Positions 26,796 through 35,763 of a DNA stretch of 64,000 nucleotides are shown here, one piece after another. The stretch is from Caulobacter henricii (GTDB lineage Bacteria > Pseudomonadota > Alphaproteobacteria > Caulobacterales > Caulobacteraceae), in NCBI RefSeq assembly GCF_001414055.1, contig NZ_CP013002.1, positions 2,914,001 through 2,978,000 on the forward strand, read 5' to 3'. The notes beneath the pieces were generated by a model. The model ran no database searches. It saw only the letters and a program-made list of their open reading frames with translations, and was not told where the DNA came from. Both the position numbers and the translations under genes were made by a program. The first letter of the stretch is position 1. The number at the start of each line of letters is the position of its first letter.

Positions 26796-26842
26796 AGGCC
26801 TACATATACCGTTGATCATCATTCCACCCGAAGGGTAAGCGC

Positions 26843-29800
26843 ATGACCGACTGGGACAGCCTCGACAACGGCAAGTACCGCGGCGAAGCCGCCGTGATCA
26901 GCGATCTTCTGGCCGCCGCGCCAATGACCAGCGAGGATCGCGCCGTCGTCCGGGCCGAGGCCGAGGCTCTGGTCAGGGGTGCGCGCCGCAGCGTTCGCAA
27001 GCAGGGTGTGGTCGAAAGCTTCCTGCAGGAGTTCAGCCTCGGCACCCGCGAAGGCCTGGCCCTGATGTGTCTGGCCGAAGCCCTGCTGCGCACGCCTGAC
27101 GACGATACCCGCGACAAGCTGATCGCTGAAAAGATCGGCTCGGCCGACTGGGCCTCGCATCTCGGTGGCAGCGACAGCCTGTTCGTCAATGCCTCGACCT
27201 GGGGCCTGATGCTGACCGGCAAGATTGTCGAGCCCGACGACCAGGCCCAGAAGGACCTGCCCGGTTTCATCAAGAAGATCGCCGGCCGCCTGGGCGAGCC
27301 CGTCATCCGTGCCGCCGTCGGCCAGGCCATCCGCATCATGGGCGAGCAGTTCGTGCTCGGACGCACCATCGAGGCGGCCATCAAGCGCGCCGCCGGCGAC
27401 GGCGACATCTGCAGCTTCGACATGCTGGGCGAAGGCGCCCGCACCGCCGCCGACGCCGCCCGCTATGAGCAGTCCTATGCCGACGCCATCGAGACGGTCG
27501 GCAGGCTGTCCAACAATGCCGGTCCTGAGGCCGGTCACGGCGTGTCGGTCAAGCTGTCGGCGCTCTGCCCGCGCTATGAGGCCACCCAAGAGGCCCGGGT
27601 CTGGGACGAGCTCTATCCGCGCGTTCTGCGCCTGGCCCTGATCGCCGCCCGCTACAACATCAACTTCACCATCGACGCCGAAGAAGCCGACAGGCTGGCC
27701 CTGTCGCTGAAGCTCCTGGACCGCCTGTGCCGCGAGCCGGACCTGGGCCCATGGACCGGTCTGGGCCTCGCCGTTCAGGCCTATCAGAAGCGGTGCCCCG
27801 AGGTGATCGCCCGTCTGTCGGCCCTCTCGCAGGACACCGGCCGCCGCCTGATGGTCCGCCTCGTGAAGGGCGCCTACTGGGACAGCGAGATCAAGCGCGC
27901 CCAGGTCGCCGGCCGCCCGGACTATCCGGTCTATTCGACCAAGCCGGCAACCGACCTGTCCTATCTGGTCTGCGCCAAGGCCCTGATCGCCGCCGCGCCG
28001 CACCTCTATGCCCAGTTCGCAACCCACAACGCCCATACCCTGGCGGCCGTGGTGCGCATGGCCAAGACCGCCGGCGTCAAGATCGAGCATCAGCGCCTGC
28101 ATGGCATGGGCGAGGCACTCTACAAGGCCGCCGACGACCTCTATGACGGCATCACCCTGCGGGCCTATGCCCCGGTGGGCGGTCACGAAGACCTCTTGCC
28201 CTATCTGGTCCGCCGCTTGCTGGAGAACGGGGCCAATACCAGCTTCGTGCATGCCCTGCTCGACGAGCGGGTTCCGGTCGAGAAGGTCGTGGTCGACCCG
28301 ATCGACGCCGTTGAGGCCCATCCCGACCGCCACGCCAAGATTCCGACCCCGCCCAAGGTCTATGGCGACCGCCGTCAGAACTCTGCCGGGATCGACCTGT
28401 CCGTCCTGGCCGAGCGCGCGCGCCTGAGCGCCGCGGTGACGACCCTGGACGCCGCGCCGCTCTCGGCCGGCCCTCTGGTCGGCGGCAAGATGTCGGCCGG
28501 CGCAGCACCGCAGCCCGTGATCAGCCCCTCGGACGCCGGTCGTGTCGTCGGCGTGGTCTCGGAAGCCCAGATTCCCCAGATCGACCAGGCCTTCAAGCTG
28601 GCCCGCGCCGCGCAACCGGCCTGGGACAAGGCGGGCGGGGCCGCTCGTGCCAAGGTGCTGCGGGCCATGGCCGACGCCCTGGAAGCCAATATCGACCCCC
28701 TGATCGCCATCCTGTCGCGCGAAGCCGGCAAGACCCTGAGTGACGGCATTGCCGAGGTCCGCGAGGCCGTGGACTTCTGCCGCTACTATGCGGTGCTGGC
28801 CGAGGATCAGTTCGGCGACGGCGAGGTCCTGAAGGGCCCGGTGGGCGAGACCAACGTCCTGCGCCTGGCCGGCCGTGGCGTCTTTGTCTGTATCAGCCCC
28901 TGGAACTTCCCCCTGGCCATCTTCACCGGTCAGATCGCGGCTGCCCTGGCCGCGGGCAATGCCGTGCTGGCCAAGCCTGCCGAGCAGACCCCGCTGATCG
29001 CCATGGAAGCGGTGAAGCTCTATCACGCTGCGGGCCTCGACCCGCGCCTTCTGGCCCTGTTGCCCGGTCGCGGCGAAACCGTCGGCGCGGTGCTGACCGC
29101 CCATGACGAACTGGACGGCGTGGCCTTCACCGGCGGCACCGACACCGCCTGGCGGATCAACCAGACCCTCGCCCAGCGCCAGGGCCCGATCGTACCGTTC
29201 ATCGCCGAGACCGGCGGCCTCAACGGCATGTTCGTCGACACCACCGCCCAGCGCGAACAGGTCATCGACGACGTCATCGTCTCGGCCTTCGGCAGCGCCG
29301 GCCAGCGCTGCTCGGCCCTGCGTCTGCTGTTCCTGCCGCACGACACCGCCGACCACATCATCGACGGCCTCAAGGGGGCCATGGACGCCCTGACCCTGGG
29401 CGATCCCGCCCTGGCGACCACCGATGTGGGCCCGGTCATCGATGCCGAGGCCAGGGACGCGCTCGACAAGCACCTGGTGCGCCTGAAGCGCGAGGCCAAG
29501 GTCCTGCACGCCCTGAACGCTCCGGCGTCCGGCACCTTCTTCGCCCCGGTCATGGCCGAGATCCCCGCCGCCGACTTCCTCGAGCGCGAAGTTTTCGGCC
29601 CCGTCCTGCACGTCGTGCGCTACGCTCCGGAAGACCTGGAACAGGTGGCGGGGGCCCTGGCGGCCCGTCGCTATGGCCTGACCCTGGGCATCCATTCGCG
29701 GATCGAGAGCTTTGCAGCGGATGTCCAGCGCCTGGTCCCGGCCGGCAACACCTATGTGAACCGTTCGATGACCGGCGCAGTGGTCGGGGTCCAGCCGTTC

Positions 29801-29932
29801 GGCGGCGAAGGCCTGTCGGGCACCGGTCCCAAGGCCGGCGGACCCCACGCCCTGCTGCGCTTTGCGGTCGAGCGAGCGGTCAGCATCAACATCACAGCCC
29901 AGGGCGGCGACCCGGCGCTGCTGAACCTTTAG
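26843..29932 (+). CDS. putA: Bifunctional proline dehydrogenase / P5C dehydrogenase PutA
   Basis: 1029 residues. The N-terminal half is the FAD-dependent proline dehydrogenase barrel (MLGEGARTAADAARYEQSYA; NFTIDAEEADRLALSL; RLMVRLVKGAYWDSEIKRAQ). The second half is an aldehyde dehydrogenase with FISPWNFP-like CISPWNFPLAIFTG, general base Glu near residue 786 (FIAETGGLNGMF) and nucleophile Cys near 821 (GQRCSALRL). It oxidises proline to glutamate with channelling of the intermediate. There is no N-terminal ribbon-helix-helix, so unlike the enterobacterial protein it cannot autorepress; the divergent Lrp regulator fits that need. GAAGGG precedes the ATG. Confidence 0.97.
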   Translation: MTDWDSLDNGKYRGEAAVISDLLAAAPMTSEDRAVVRAEAEALVRGARRSVRKQGVVESFLQEFSLGTREGLALMCLAEALLRTPDDDTRDKLIAEKIGSADWASHLGGSDSLFVNASTWGLMLTGKIVEPDDQAQKDLPGFIKKIAGRLGEPVIRAAVGQAIRIMGEQFVLGRTIEAAIKRAAGDGDICSFDMLGEGARTAADAARYEQSYADAIETVGRLSNNAGPEAGHGVSVKLSALCPRYEATQEARVWDELYPRVLRLALIAARYNINFTIDAEEADRLALSLKLLDRLCREPDLGPWTGLGLAVQAYQKRCPEVIARLSALSQDTGRRLMVRLVKGAYWDSEIKRAQVAGRPDYPVYSTKPATDLSYLVCAKALIAAAPHLYAQFATHNAHTLAAVVRMAKTAGVKIEHQRLHGMGEALYKAADDLYDGITLRAYAPVGGHEDLLPYLVRRLLENGANTSFVHALLDERVPVEKVVVDPIDAVEAHPDRHAKIPTPPKVYGDRRQNSAGIDLSVLAERARLSAAVTTLDAAPLSAGPLVGGKMSAGAAPQPVISPSDAGRVVGVVSEAQIPQIDQAFKLARAAQPAWDKAGGAARAKVLRAMADALEANIDPLIAILSREAGKTLSDGIAEVREAVDFCRYYAVLAEDQFGDGEVLKGPVGETNVLRLAGRGVFVCISPWNFPLAIFTGQIAAALAAGNAVLAKPAEQTPLIAMEAVKLYHAAGLDPRLLALLPGRGETVGAVLTAHDELDGVAFTGGTDTAWRINQTLAQRQGPIVPFIAETGGLNGMFVDTTAQREQVIDDVIVSAFGSAGQRCSALRLLFLPHDTADHIIDGLKGAMDALTLGDPALATTDVGPVIDAEARDALDKHLVRLKREAKVLHALNAPASGTFFAPVMAEIPAADFLEREVFGPVLHVVRYAPEDLEQVAGALAARRYGLTLGIHSRIESFAADVQRLVPAGNTYVNRSMTGAVVGVQPFGGEGLSGTGPKAGGPHALLRFAVERAVSINITAQGGDPALLNL

Positions 29933-30024
29933 GCGCGCCGGCCCGTCCCCGGACGGTTGTTCGCGTCGTTAAGACACGGCATGGTCCTCCGGCGCGCTGG
30001 ACAGCGTGTGACGGAGGACTTGCC

Positions 30025-31410
30025 ATGACCCTTTCCCGCCGGACCCTGCTGACCGCGCTTGCGGTTGCCCCGGCCTTGGGCGCGGCAACCGCCAAGCCGA
30101 ACGGCTTCGTCGCCGTCACCGACGGCCGCCTGACCCTCGACGGCCAACCCTATCGCTTCGTGGGCGGCAATCTCTGGTACGGTGCCTGGCTGGGTGCCCC
30201 GGCCGCCTATGGCGATCGCGCGCGGCTGCGGCGCGAGCTCGACAAGCTCAAGGCCCTGGGCGTGACCAATCTGCGCGTGCTGGGTTCGGGCGAGCGCTCG
30301 CCCGCCAAGGTGGCCCTGGACCCGACCTTCCGCGGCCCTGGCGCAGACTATGACGCCAACCTGCTGAAGGGGCTGGATTTCCTGCTGGCCGAAATGGCCC
30401 TGCGCGACATGAAGGCGGTAATCTATCTGAACAATTTCTGGGACTGGTCGGGGGGCATGCCGGCCTATCTGAGATGGACCGAGAACGGCACCTGGTTCCA
30501 GCAAGGTGATCCGGCCCATCCCTGGCCCGAATATGCCGACTACGCGGCCCGCTTCTATGGTGACACCCAGGCCAATGCCCTGTTCCGCCACTTCGTGAAG
30601 AGCCTGGTCGGACGGGTTAACAGTGTCACCGGCCAGCCCTATCGCAACGATCCGACGATCATGGCCTGGCAACTGGCCAACGAGCCGCGCCCCGGCGGCA
30701 GCGAAGGCTTCGGGGTCGCCAATCTGCCGATCTACTACTGCTGGATTCGCGAGACGGCCGCCTTCATCAAGGGTCTGGATCCGCACCATCTGGTCTCGAC
30801 CGGCAGCGAGGGGAGCATGGGCTGCCTGGAGCGTGAATCCTGTGTGGTCGAAGCCCACAAGCCGGCCGAGATCGACTATGTGACCCTGCATATCTGGCCC
30901 AACAACTGGGGCTGGATCGACCCGAAGAACCAGCCTGCCACCTATGAGGCGGGTGAGGCGCGTTGTCGCGACTATGTAAAGCGCCACATCGCCCTGGCGC
31001 GGTCACTCAACAAGCCCCTGGTCATCGAGGAGTTCGGTCTGATCCGCGACCAGCGGGCCTTCGCGCCCGACGCGCCGGCCAGGTACAAGGACCGCTTCTA
31101 TACAACGATCTATGATCTGGCCCTGGCCGACATGAAGGCTGGCGGGCCGGTCTGCGGGACCAACTTCTGGGCCTGGAACGGTGAAGGTCGCGCCCAGCAG
31201 GCCGATGCCTGGTTCAAGCACGGCGACAAGAGTTTCGTGGGCGATCCGCCGCAGGAGGAGCAGGGCCTGTACGGAGTGTTTGACGCCGATGTCTCGACCC
31301 TGGCGGTGATCCGGCGGCATGCCGAGGCCGTGAACGCCCTGTCGCCCGCCAGGGCCGGTCCGCCGCCCGCGCACCTGCCGACACCGTTCTACCAGGGTGA
31401 GCGCGGCTGA
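30025..31410 (+). CDS. GH5 family mannanase-like glycoside hydrolase
   Basis: 461 residues with a twin-arginine-like leader (LSRRTLLTALAVAPALG), so periplasmic or secreted. The TIM barrel shows WQLANEPRPG with acid/base Glu near residue 220 and KPLVIEEFGL with nucleophile Glu near 336, plus TLHIWPNNWGW in between. This is the endo-beta-1,4-mannosidase type (GH5_7-like) pattern. It lies 72 bases before a carboxylesterase gene that also has a Tat-like leader; mannan deacetylation plus cleavage is a plausible joint task, but substrate is not proved. Confidence 0.85.
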   Translation: MTLSRRTLLTALAVAPALGAATAKPNGFVAVTDGRLTLDGQPYRFVGGNLWYGAWLGAPAAYGDRARLRRELDKLKALGVTNLRVLGSGERSPAKVALDPTFRGPGADYDANLLKGLDFLLAEMALRDMKAVIYLNNFWDWSGGMPAYLRWTENGTWFQQGDPAHPWPEYADYAARFYGDTQANALFRHFVKSLVGRVNSVTGQPYRNDPTIMAWQLANEPRPGGSEGFGVANLPIYYCWIRETAAFIKGLDPHHLVSTGSEGSMGCLERESCVVEAHKPAEIDYVTLHIWPNNWGWIDPKNQPATYEAGEARCRDYVKRHIALARSLNKPLVIEEFGLIRDQRAFAPDAPARYKDRFYTTIYDLALADMKAGGPVCGTNFWAWNGEGRAQQADAWFKHGDKSFVGDPPQEEQGLYGVFDADVSTLAVIRRHAEAVNALSPARAGPPPAHLPTPFYQGERG

Positions 31411-31482
31411 TTTACTGTCCACCGGTGTCATGGCCTGTGCTACCCCTTGGATCAGGCGTAGCCAGAAGCGCCGGAGGGGACC

Positions 31483-33105
31483 ATGGACCGCCAAACCCGT
31501 CTTGACCGTCGTGGCCTGCTGCTCGCGGGCGGCGCGCTGGCCCTGACGCCCGGCGCGGGCCTGGCCGCAGGCGCTCAGCGCTCACCCGTGGTGACGACCA
31601 CCAACGGCCGGGTACGCGGCGCGCGGGCTGACGGCGTTCACGTCTTCAAGGGCCTGCGCTATGGCGCAGACACCGGTGGCGCGCGACGGTTCATGCCGCC
31701 GGTCAAGCCGCAACCCTGGACGGACGTGCAGGAGGCCCTGGCCTATGGCGCGGCGAGCCCCCAGTCCGGCCGTGGCGAAGACGGTGAGACGCTGTCGGAA
31801 GACTGCCTGTTTCTCAATGTCTGGACGCCGGCAACCGCAGACCGGAAGCACGGCCTGGCCGATGGCGGCCAGCGACCCGTCATGGTCTATATCCACGGCG
31901 GGGCCTACAATACCGGCTCCGGCGGCAGCCCGCTCTATGACGGAACCGCCCTGGCCAGGCGTGGCGACGTGGTGGTGGTCACCGTCAACCACCGCCTGAA
32001 TGCCTTCGGCTATCTCTATCTGGCGCGTCTGTTCGACGATCCCGGCGTCGCTGACAGCGGCAATGTGGGTCAGCTGGACCTCGTCCTGGCCCTGCAGTGG
32101 GTGCGTGACAATATCGCGGCCTTCGGCGGCGATCCGGGTCGGGTCATGCTGTTTGGCCAGTCCGGCGGCGGGGCCAAGGTCGCCACCCTGATGGCCATGC
32201 CGGCCGCCGGCGGCCTGTTCCATCGCGCCGCCACCATGAGCGGCCAGCAGGTGACCGCCGCCGGGCCGTTCAATGCCACCCACCGGGCCCAGGCCTTCCT
32301 CGACAAGCTGGGGATCAAGGACCTGGCAGCCCTGCGCGCCCTGCCCGCTGAAGCCTTTCTGGCCGGGCTGAAGGCTATCGATCCCGTCGCCGGATCAGGC
32401 GGGGTCTATATGGGCCCGGTGCTGGACGAGCGGTCCCTGAGCCGTCACCCGTTCTTCCCTGACGCTGCGCCGCAAAGCCTGAACGTGCCGATGATGTGCG
32501 GCAACACCCATGACGAAACCCGCGGCTTCGTCGGCTTTGACCGCAAGATGCTGGACCTGACCTGGGACGAGGTGATCAGCCGCCTGCCCGGCCAGTTCAA
32601 TGCCCGGATCGACATCGATCCGGCCACCGTGGTGGCGGCCTATCGCAGGCTCTATCCGCACTATTCACCCTCAGACGTCTATTTCGCCGCCTCGACCGCC
32701 GGCCGCTCCTGGAAGGCCGCCATTATCCAGGCCGAGGAACGCGCCCGGGCCGGGGCCCCGGCCTATGTCTATCAGGTGGACTGGCGCTCGCCGCGCGACG
32801 GCGGGGTCTGGGGCGCGCCCCACACCATCGACATCGCCCTGGTGTTTGGGACCCTGACGGCGAAAGGCTCTCTGGCGGACGCCAGTCCGGAGTCCGTCGC
32901 CATGTCCAACCAGATGAGCGATGCCTTCATCGCCTTCGCGCGCACAGGCAATCCCAATGGACCGACAGTCCCGACCTGGGAGCCCTACACCCTGCCCCGC
33001 CGCCAGACGATGGTGTTCAACACGCCCTCGGCCCTGGCCGACGACCCGCGCGGCGCGGAACGGGAGCTGTTCAACAAGGTGCCGTTCACCCAGTTCGGAA
33101 CCTAG
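31483..33105 (+). CDS. Type-B carboxylesterase, exported
   Basis: 540 residues with a Tat-like leader (LDRRGLLLAGGALALTPG). Carboxylesterase B signatures are present: EDCLFLNVWTP, oxyanion HGGAYNTGSG, and FGQSGGGAK with nucleophile Ser near residue 227. The acid lies in GNTHDETRGF and the His in GAPHTIDIALVFGT. These enzymes hydrolyse carboxylic esters, including acetylated sugars. The gene follows the GH5 gene on the same strand. After it, 106 bases hold nothing coding. Confidence 0.88.
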   Translation: MDRQTRLDRRGLLLAGGALALTPGAGLAAGAQRSPVVTTTNGRVRGARADGVHVFKGLRYGADTGGARRFMPPVKPQPWTDVQEALAYGAASPQSGRGEDGETLSEDCLFLNVWTPATADRKHGLADGGQRPVMVYIHGGAYNTGSGGSPLYDGTALARRGDVVVVTVNHRLNAFGYLYLARLFDDPGVADSGNVGQLDLVLALQWVRDNIAAFGGDPGRVMLFGQSGGGAKVATLMAMPAAGGLFHRAATMSGQQVTAAGPFNATHRAQAFLDKLGIKDLAALRALPAEAFLAGLKAIDPVAGSGGVYMGPVLDERSLSRHPFFPDAAPQSLNVPMMCGNTHDETRGFVGFDRKMLDLTWDEVISRLPGQFNARIDIDPATVVAAYRRLYPHYSPSDVYFAASTAGRSWKAAIIQAEERARAGAPAYVYQVDWRSPRDGGVWGAPHTIDIALVFGTLTAKGSLADASPESVAMSNQMSDAFIAFARTGNPNGPTVPTWEPYTLPRRQTMVFNTPSALADDPRGAERELFNKVPFTQFGT

Positions 33106-33211
33106 GGCCTGTCCGAAATTAAGGACTAACCTCGAATCCTGACAGACTCCGGCTTTTAATCCTGAGCCACATTCGGAAGGTTCAGTCGCCCATACTCAAG
33201 CCCCTCGAGGC

Positions 33212-33625
33212 TTAGGCGGCGACGTCCTCGTCTTCGTCCTCGTCGTCAAAATCCTCGTCAGGGTCGATCGCCAGCGCCGCATCGCGCAGGGATTCGGCCT
33301 GGTCCGCGATCTCGGCGATGATCTCGTCGCTGACCCCGACAAGCTCGAGGGCGGCAGCCAGATGGCCAATAATCAGATCGAGTTCATCGTCACCCAGGCC
33401 GATTTCCGTCAGCCAGGCCAGGGCGGCACCGACCTCATCATGGCCGTCAGCCCGACCGGCATCCATCGACACCGCCACAAAGGCGCGGCCGCCCGCCGTG
33501 ATCACCGGACCAAAGACGTCGGCCAGGCGATCATCGGCCTGGGCCCGCTGGAAAAAGTCGTCGAGCGCCGTCCGGGCGACGGTCTCGCCGCCGACGCGCT
33601 CATAGGGAGGCAGGGGGAAGGTCAT
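33212..33625 (-). CDS. Group-I truncated-globin-like protein without proximal histidine
   Basis: 137 residues from ATG 33625, supported by GAGG six bases upstream; a longer frame to 33712 has no such site. YERVGGETVARTALDDFFQR, then ADDRLADVF, GRAFVAVS and IIGHLAAALELVGV align along their length with group-I truncated haemoglobins. The F8 proximal histidine position reads Leu (AALAWLTEIGL), and the B10 residue is Phe. The C-terminus is an acidic tail (DPDEDFDDEDEDED). Binding haem in the usual way looks unlikely; a sensor or adaptor use of the globin fold is possible. It stands alone between an esterase and carA. Confidence 0.65.
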   Translation of the reverse strand: MTFPLPPYERVGGETVARTALDDFFQRAQADDRLADVFGPVITAGGRAFVAVSMDAGRADGHDEVGAALAWLTEIGLGDDELDLIIGHLAAALELVGVSDEIIAEIADQAESLRDAALAIDPDEDFDDEDEDEDVAA

Positions 33626-33740
33626 GGGAATCCTCGCCGAAGCTTTGAGTGAACTCGGAACGGAATTCGAGGACGCTAACACGCACCCCGGCGGGGAGCG
33701 TGATGGAGCCATGACAGTGTGAAACTGGTTTTGTGACGCT

Positions 33741-33764
33741 ACCCCCGCCGCATCGGGCGGGGGT
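33741..33764 (-). terminator. Hairpin after carA
   Basis: ACCCCCGCC (33741-33749) pairs perfectly with GGCGGGGGT (33756-33764) around a six-base loop, ten bases past the carA stop. On the minus strand only a weak T content follows (AGCGTCACAAAACC), so termination may be inefficient. It could also serve the opposite direction. Confidence 0.45.
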
Positions 33765-33773
33765 GCATCGGGA

Positions 33774-34958
33774 CTATTTCGCGGCGTCCATCAGGCCGGC
33801 AAAGCGCTCAAACAGATAGAGGCTGTCGGTCGGGCCCGGCGAGGCTTCCGGGTGATGCTGCACCGAGAACACCGGCTTGCCCTCCAGGGCGATGCCGGCA
33901 TTGGTGCCGTCGAACAGTGACACGTGGGTTTCGGCCACACCGGCCGGCAGGCTGTCGCTGTCGACTGTGAAGCCGTGGTTCATCGAGACGATCTCGACCT
34001 TGTTAGTGGTCAGGTCCTTGACCGGGTGGTTGGCCCCGTGATGGCCCTGCTCCATCTTCACGGTCCTGGCCCCCAGGGCCAGGGCCAGCATCTGGTGACC
34101 CAGGCAGATGCCGAACACCGGCTTGCCGCTGGCGACCAGCTTCTGGATCTCCGGCACCGCATACTGGCCGGTCGCAGCCGGGTCGCCCGGGCCGTTCGAC
34201 AGCAGCACGCCATCGGGATTGCGGGCCAGGATGTCCTCGGCCGAGGTATTGGCCGGCACCACCGTGGCGCGGGCCCCGACATGGGCGAGCGACCGCAGGA
34301 TGTTGCGCTTGACGCCGTAGTCGAGGACCACGACTTCGTACCGGGGCTTGTCGAGCTTGGCGTAGCCTTCCGGCCAGGACCACAGGCCCTCGTCCCAAGT
34401 GAAGGTCTGGGTGGTCGAAGCGTCCTTGGCCAGGTCCAGGCCTTCCAGGCCGGACCAGGCCCGGGCCTTGGCGACCAGGGCCTCAAGGTCGAACACGCCG
34501 TCAGGCGAATGGGCGATGACGCCGTGCGGCATGCCGGTCTCGCGGATCTTGCGGGTCAGGGCGCGGGTATCGACCCCGGCCAGTCCGACCATGCCGCGAC
34601 GCTTCATCCAGCCGTCGAAATCGCTGTCGGCGCGCCAGTTGGCAGAATCGGTCGGCACTTCACGGAAGATCGCGCCCCGGGCAGCGGTTTCAGACGCCCC
34701 GGACATCTGCTCGAGGTCTTCGGCATTGGTCCCGACATTGCCGACATGGGGAAAGGTGAAGGCCACGATCTGGGCCATGTAGGACGGGTCGGTCAGGATC
34801 TCCTGATAGCCGGTCATGGCGGTGTTGAAGCACACCTCACCGACCGCATCGCCGACCGCGCCACAGCCTACGCCTTGCAGGATCGTGCCATCGGCCAGGG
34901 CCAGAATACCAGTGACGCCCTTAAGCAGGACCGGAGGGGGGAGAAGGTCTTTGGACAT
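33774..34958 (-). CDS. carA: Carbamoyl-phosphate synthase small subunit CarA
   Basis: 394 residues from ATG 34958 (GGAGG about 11 bases upstream); the in-frame extension to 35051 is arginine/proline-rich and not family-like. The N-terminal CarA domain ([33 protein letters not shown]) is followed by a class-I glutamine amidotransferase: nucleophile Cys in [10 protein letters not shown], and the catalytic His/Glu in QHHPEASPG. It supplies ammonia to CarB for arginine and pyrimidine synthesis. Unusually for bacteria that keep carAB together, carB begins 27 kb away on the other strand. Confidence 0.97.
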   Translation of the reverse strand: MSKDLLPPPVLLKGVTGILALADGTILQGVGCGAVGDAVGEVCFNTAMTGYQEILTDPSYMAQIVAFTFPHVGNVGTNAEDLEQMSGASETAARGAIFREVPTDSANWRADSDFDGWMKRRGMVGLAGVDTRALTRKIRETGMPHGVIAHSPDGVFDLEALVAKARAWSGLEGLDLAKDASTTQTFTWDEGLWSWPEGYAKLDKPRYEVVVLDYGVKRNILRSLAHVGARATVVPANTSAEDILARNPDGVLLSNGPGDPAATGQYAVPEIQKLVASGKPVFGICLGHQMLALALGARTVKMEQGHHGANHPVKDLTTNKVEIVSMNHGFTVDSDSLPAGVAETHVSLFDGTNAGIALEGKPVFSVQHHPEASPGPTDSLYLFERFAGLMDAAK

Positions 34959-35217
34959 CTCGGAAAGCGCCTCCAGAACGCAGGGCCCCTGAACAGGACC
35001 GGTCATTGTCGCAAAAAGCCGGGCCGGGGTTAACCCCCACCCGCCGCGCAAACGGCGGCGTGTCTAGGAGGTGTGAAGTGGGGGGTCAACCCCTTGGATC
35101 GCGGGAGTCCTGCCGCACCGCCACATTCCCGTGATCTGTGAAAGCCCGCCCTCGCCGGATGAGGGCTCAATCCCTTATGCTGCCAGCCTTGCGACATCCG
35201 GGCGATGGAGATTGGCC

Positions 35218-35502
35218 GTGCTGGAACTGCGCCCCAATTGCGAGTGCTGCGACTGCGACCTGCCGCCCTCCAGCAACCAGGCCCGGATCTGCACCTTCGA
35301 ATGCACCTTCTGCGCCGACTGCGCTGACACGCGATTCTCCGGAACCTGCCCTAATTGCGGCGGCGATCTGGTCGCTCGCCCCATCCGTCCGGAGGACAAG
35401 CTGCACCGTTTCCCGGCCTCCCTGCGCCGGGTCGTCAAGGCTCACTCGGCCTGTGCGAGCCTGCGCTCGCCCGAACCGGGGTCGGGCTGGGCGACACCCT
35501 GA
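35218..35502 (+). CDS. DUF1272 cysteine-rich protein
   Basis: 94 residues from a GTG start at 35218 with GGAG eight bases upstream. It begins VLELRPNCECCDCDLPP, then CTFECTFCADCADTR and CPNCGGDLVARP. The eight-plus cysteines in paired C-x-x-C arrangements are the DUF1272 pattern and predict one or two zinc-ribbon-like sites. The C-terminal ~30 residues are outside the family. Function is unknown. In-frame upstream codons exist but lack similarity and a ribosome site. Confidence 0.82.
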   Translation: MLELRPNCECCDCDLPPSSNQARICTFECTFCADCADTRFSGTCPNCGGDLVARPIRPEDKLHRFPASLRRVVKAHSACASLRSPEPGSGWATP

Positions 35503-35616
35503 CCCAGGGTCGCTCGCCCTTTTTCTGAGGACAACTTGTCGCGGGGCGCGGACCTTCAAAATTATGCCGCGTTAACACCTTAGAGCTCATGCTGAGAGCC
35601 TCGAAGGAGCAGACCG

Positions 35617-35760
35617 ATGACCACCCTCAGCGTGACCCGTCTCATCACCACCGAAGGCTCGACGACCAGCCTTGTCGGTCTCGGTGAAACGGCGCTGCGT
35701 CTGATGCTTGTGGCGGCCCTGCCGATCAGCGCGACGATCTTTTTCGTCCAGACCTTCTAG
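35617..35760 (+). CDS. Small 47-residue membrane protein
   Basis: A short gene supported by AAGGAG (35604-35609) seven bases before the ATG. The peptide starts MTTLSVTRLITTEGS and has one predicted membrane helix near residues 28-46 (LRLMLVAALPISATIFFVQ), then ends TF. The reading frame ends just before the convergent oxidase gene. I do not recognise the family. Leucine/threonine content and codon choice (mostly G or C third positions) look like those of neighbouring genes. A single-helix inner-membrane peptide is the likely product. Confidence 0.6.
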   Translation: MTTLSVTRLITTEGSTTSLVGLGETALRLMLVAALPISATIFFVQTF

Positions 35761-35763
35761 GCC

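Noticed and set aside
26542-26815. Short Pro/Arg-rich frames upstream of putA
   Set aside because: Compositional artefacts of a C-rich stretch; no ribosome sites and they run into the putA operators.
26819-29848. A 1009-codon open frame on the minus strand opposite putA
   Set aside because: It is a by-product of the GC-rich codon use of putA; the translation is low-complexity Gly/Asp/Gln/Leu with no domain and no ribosome site.
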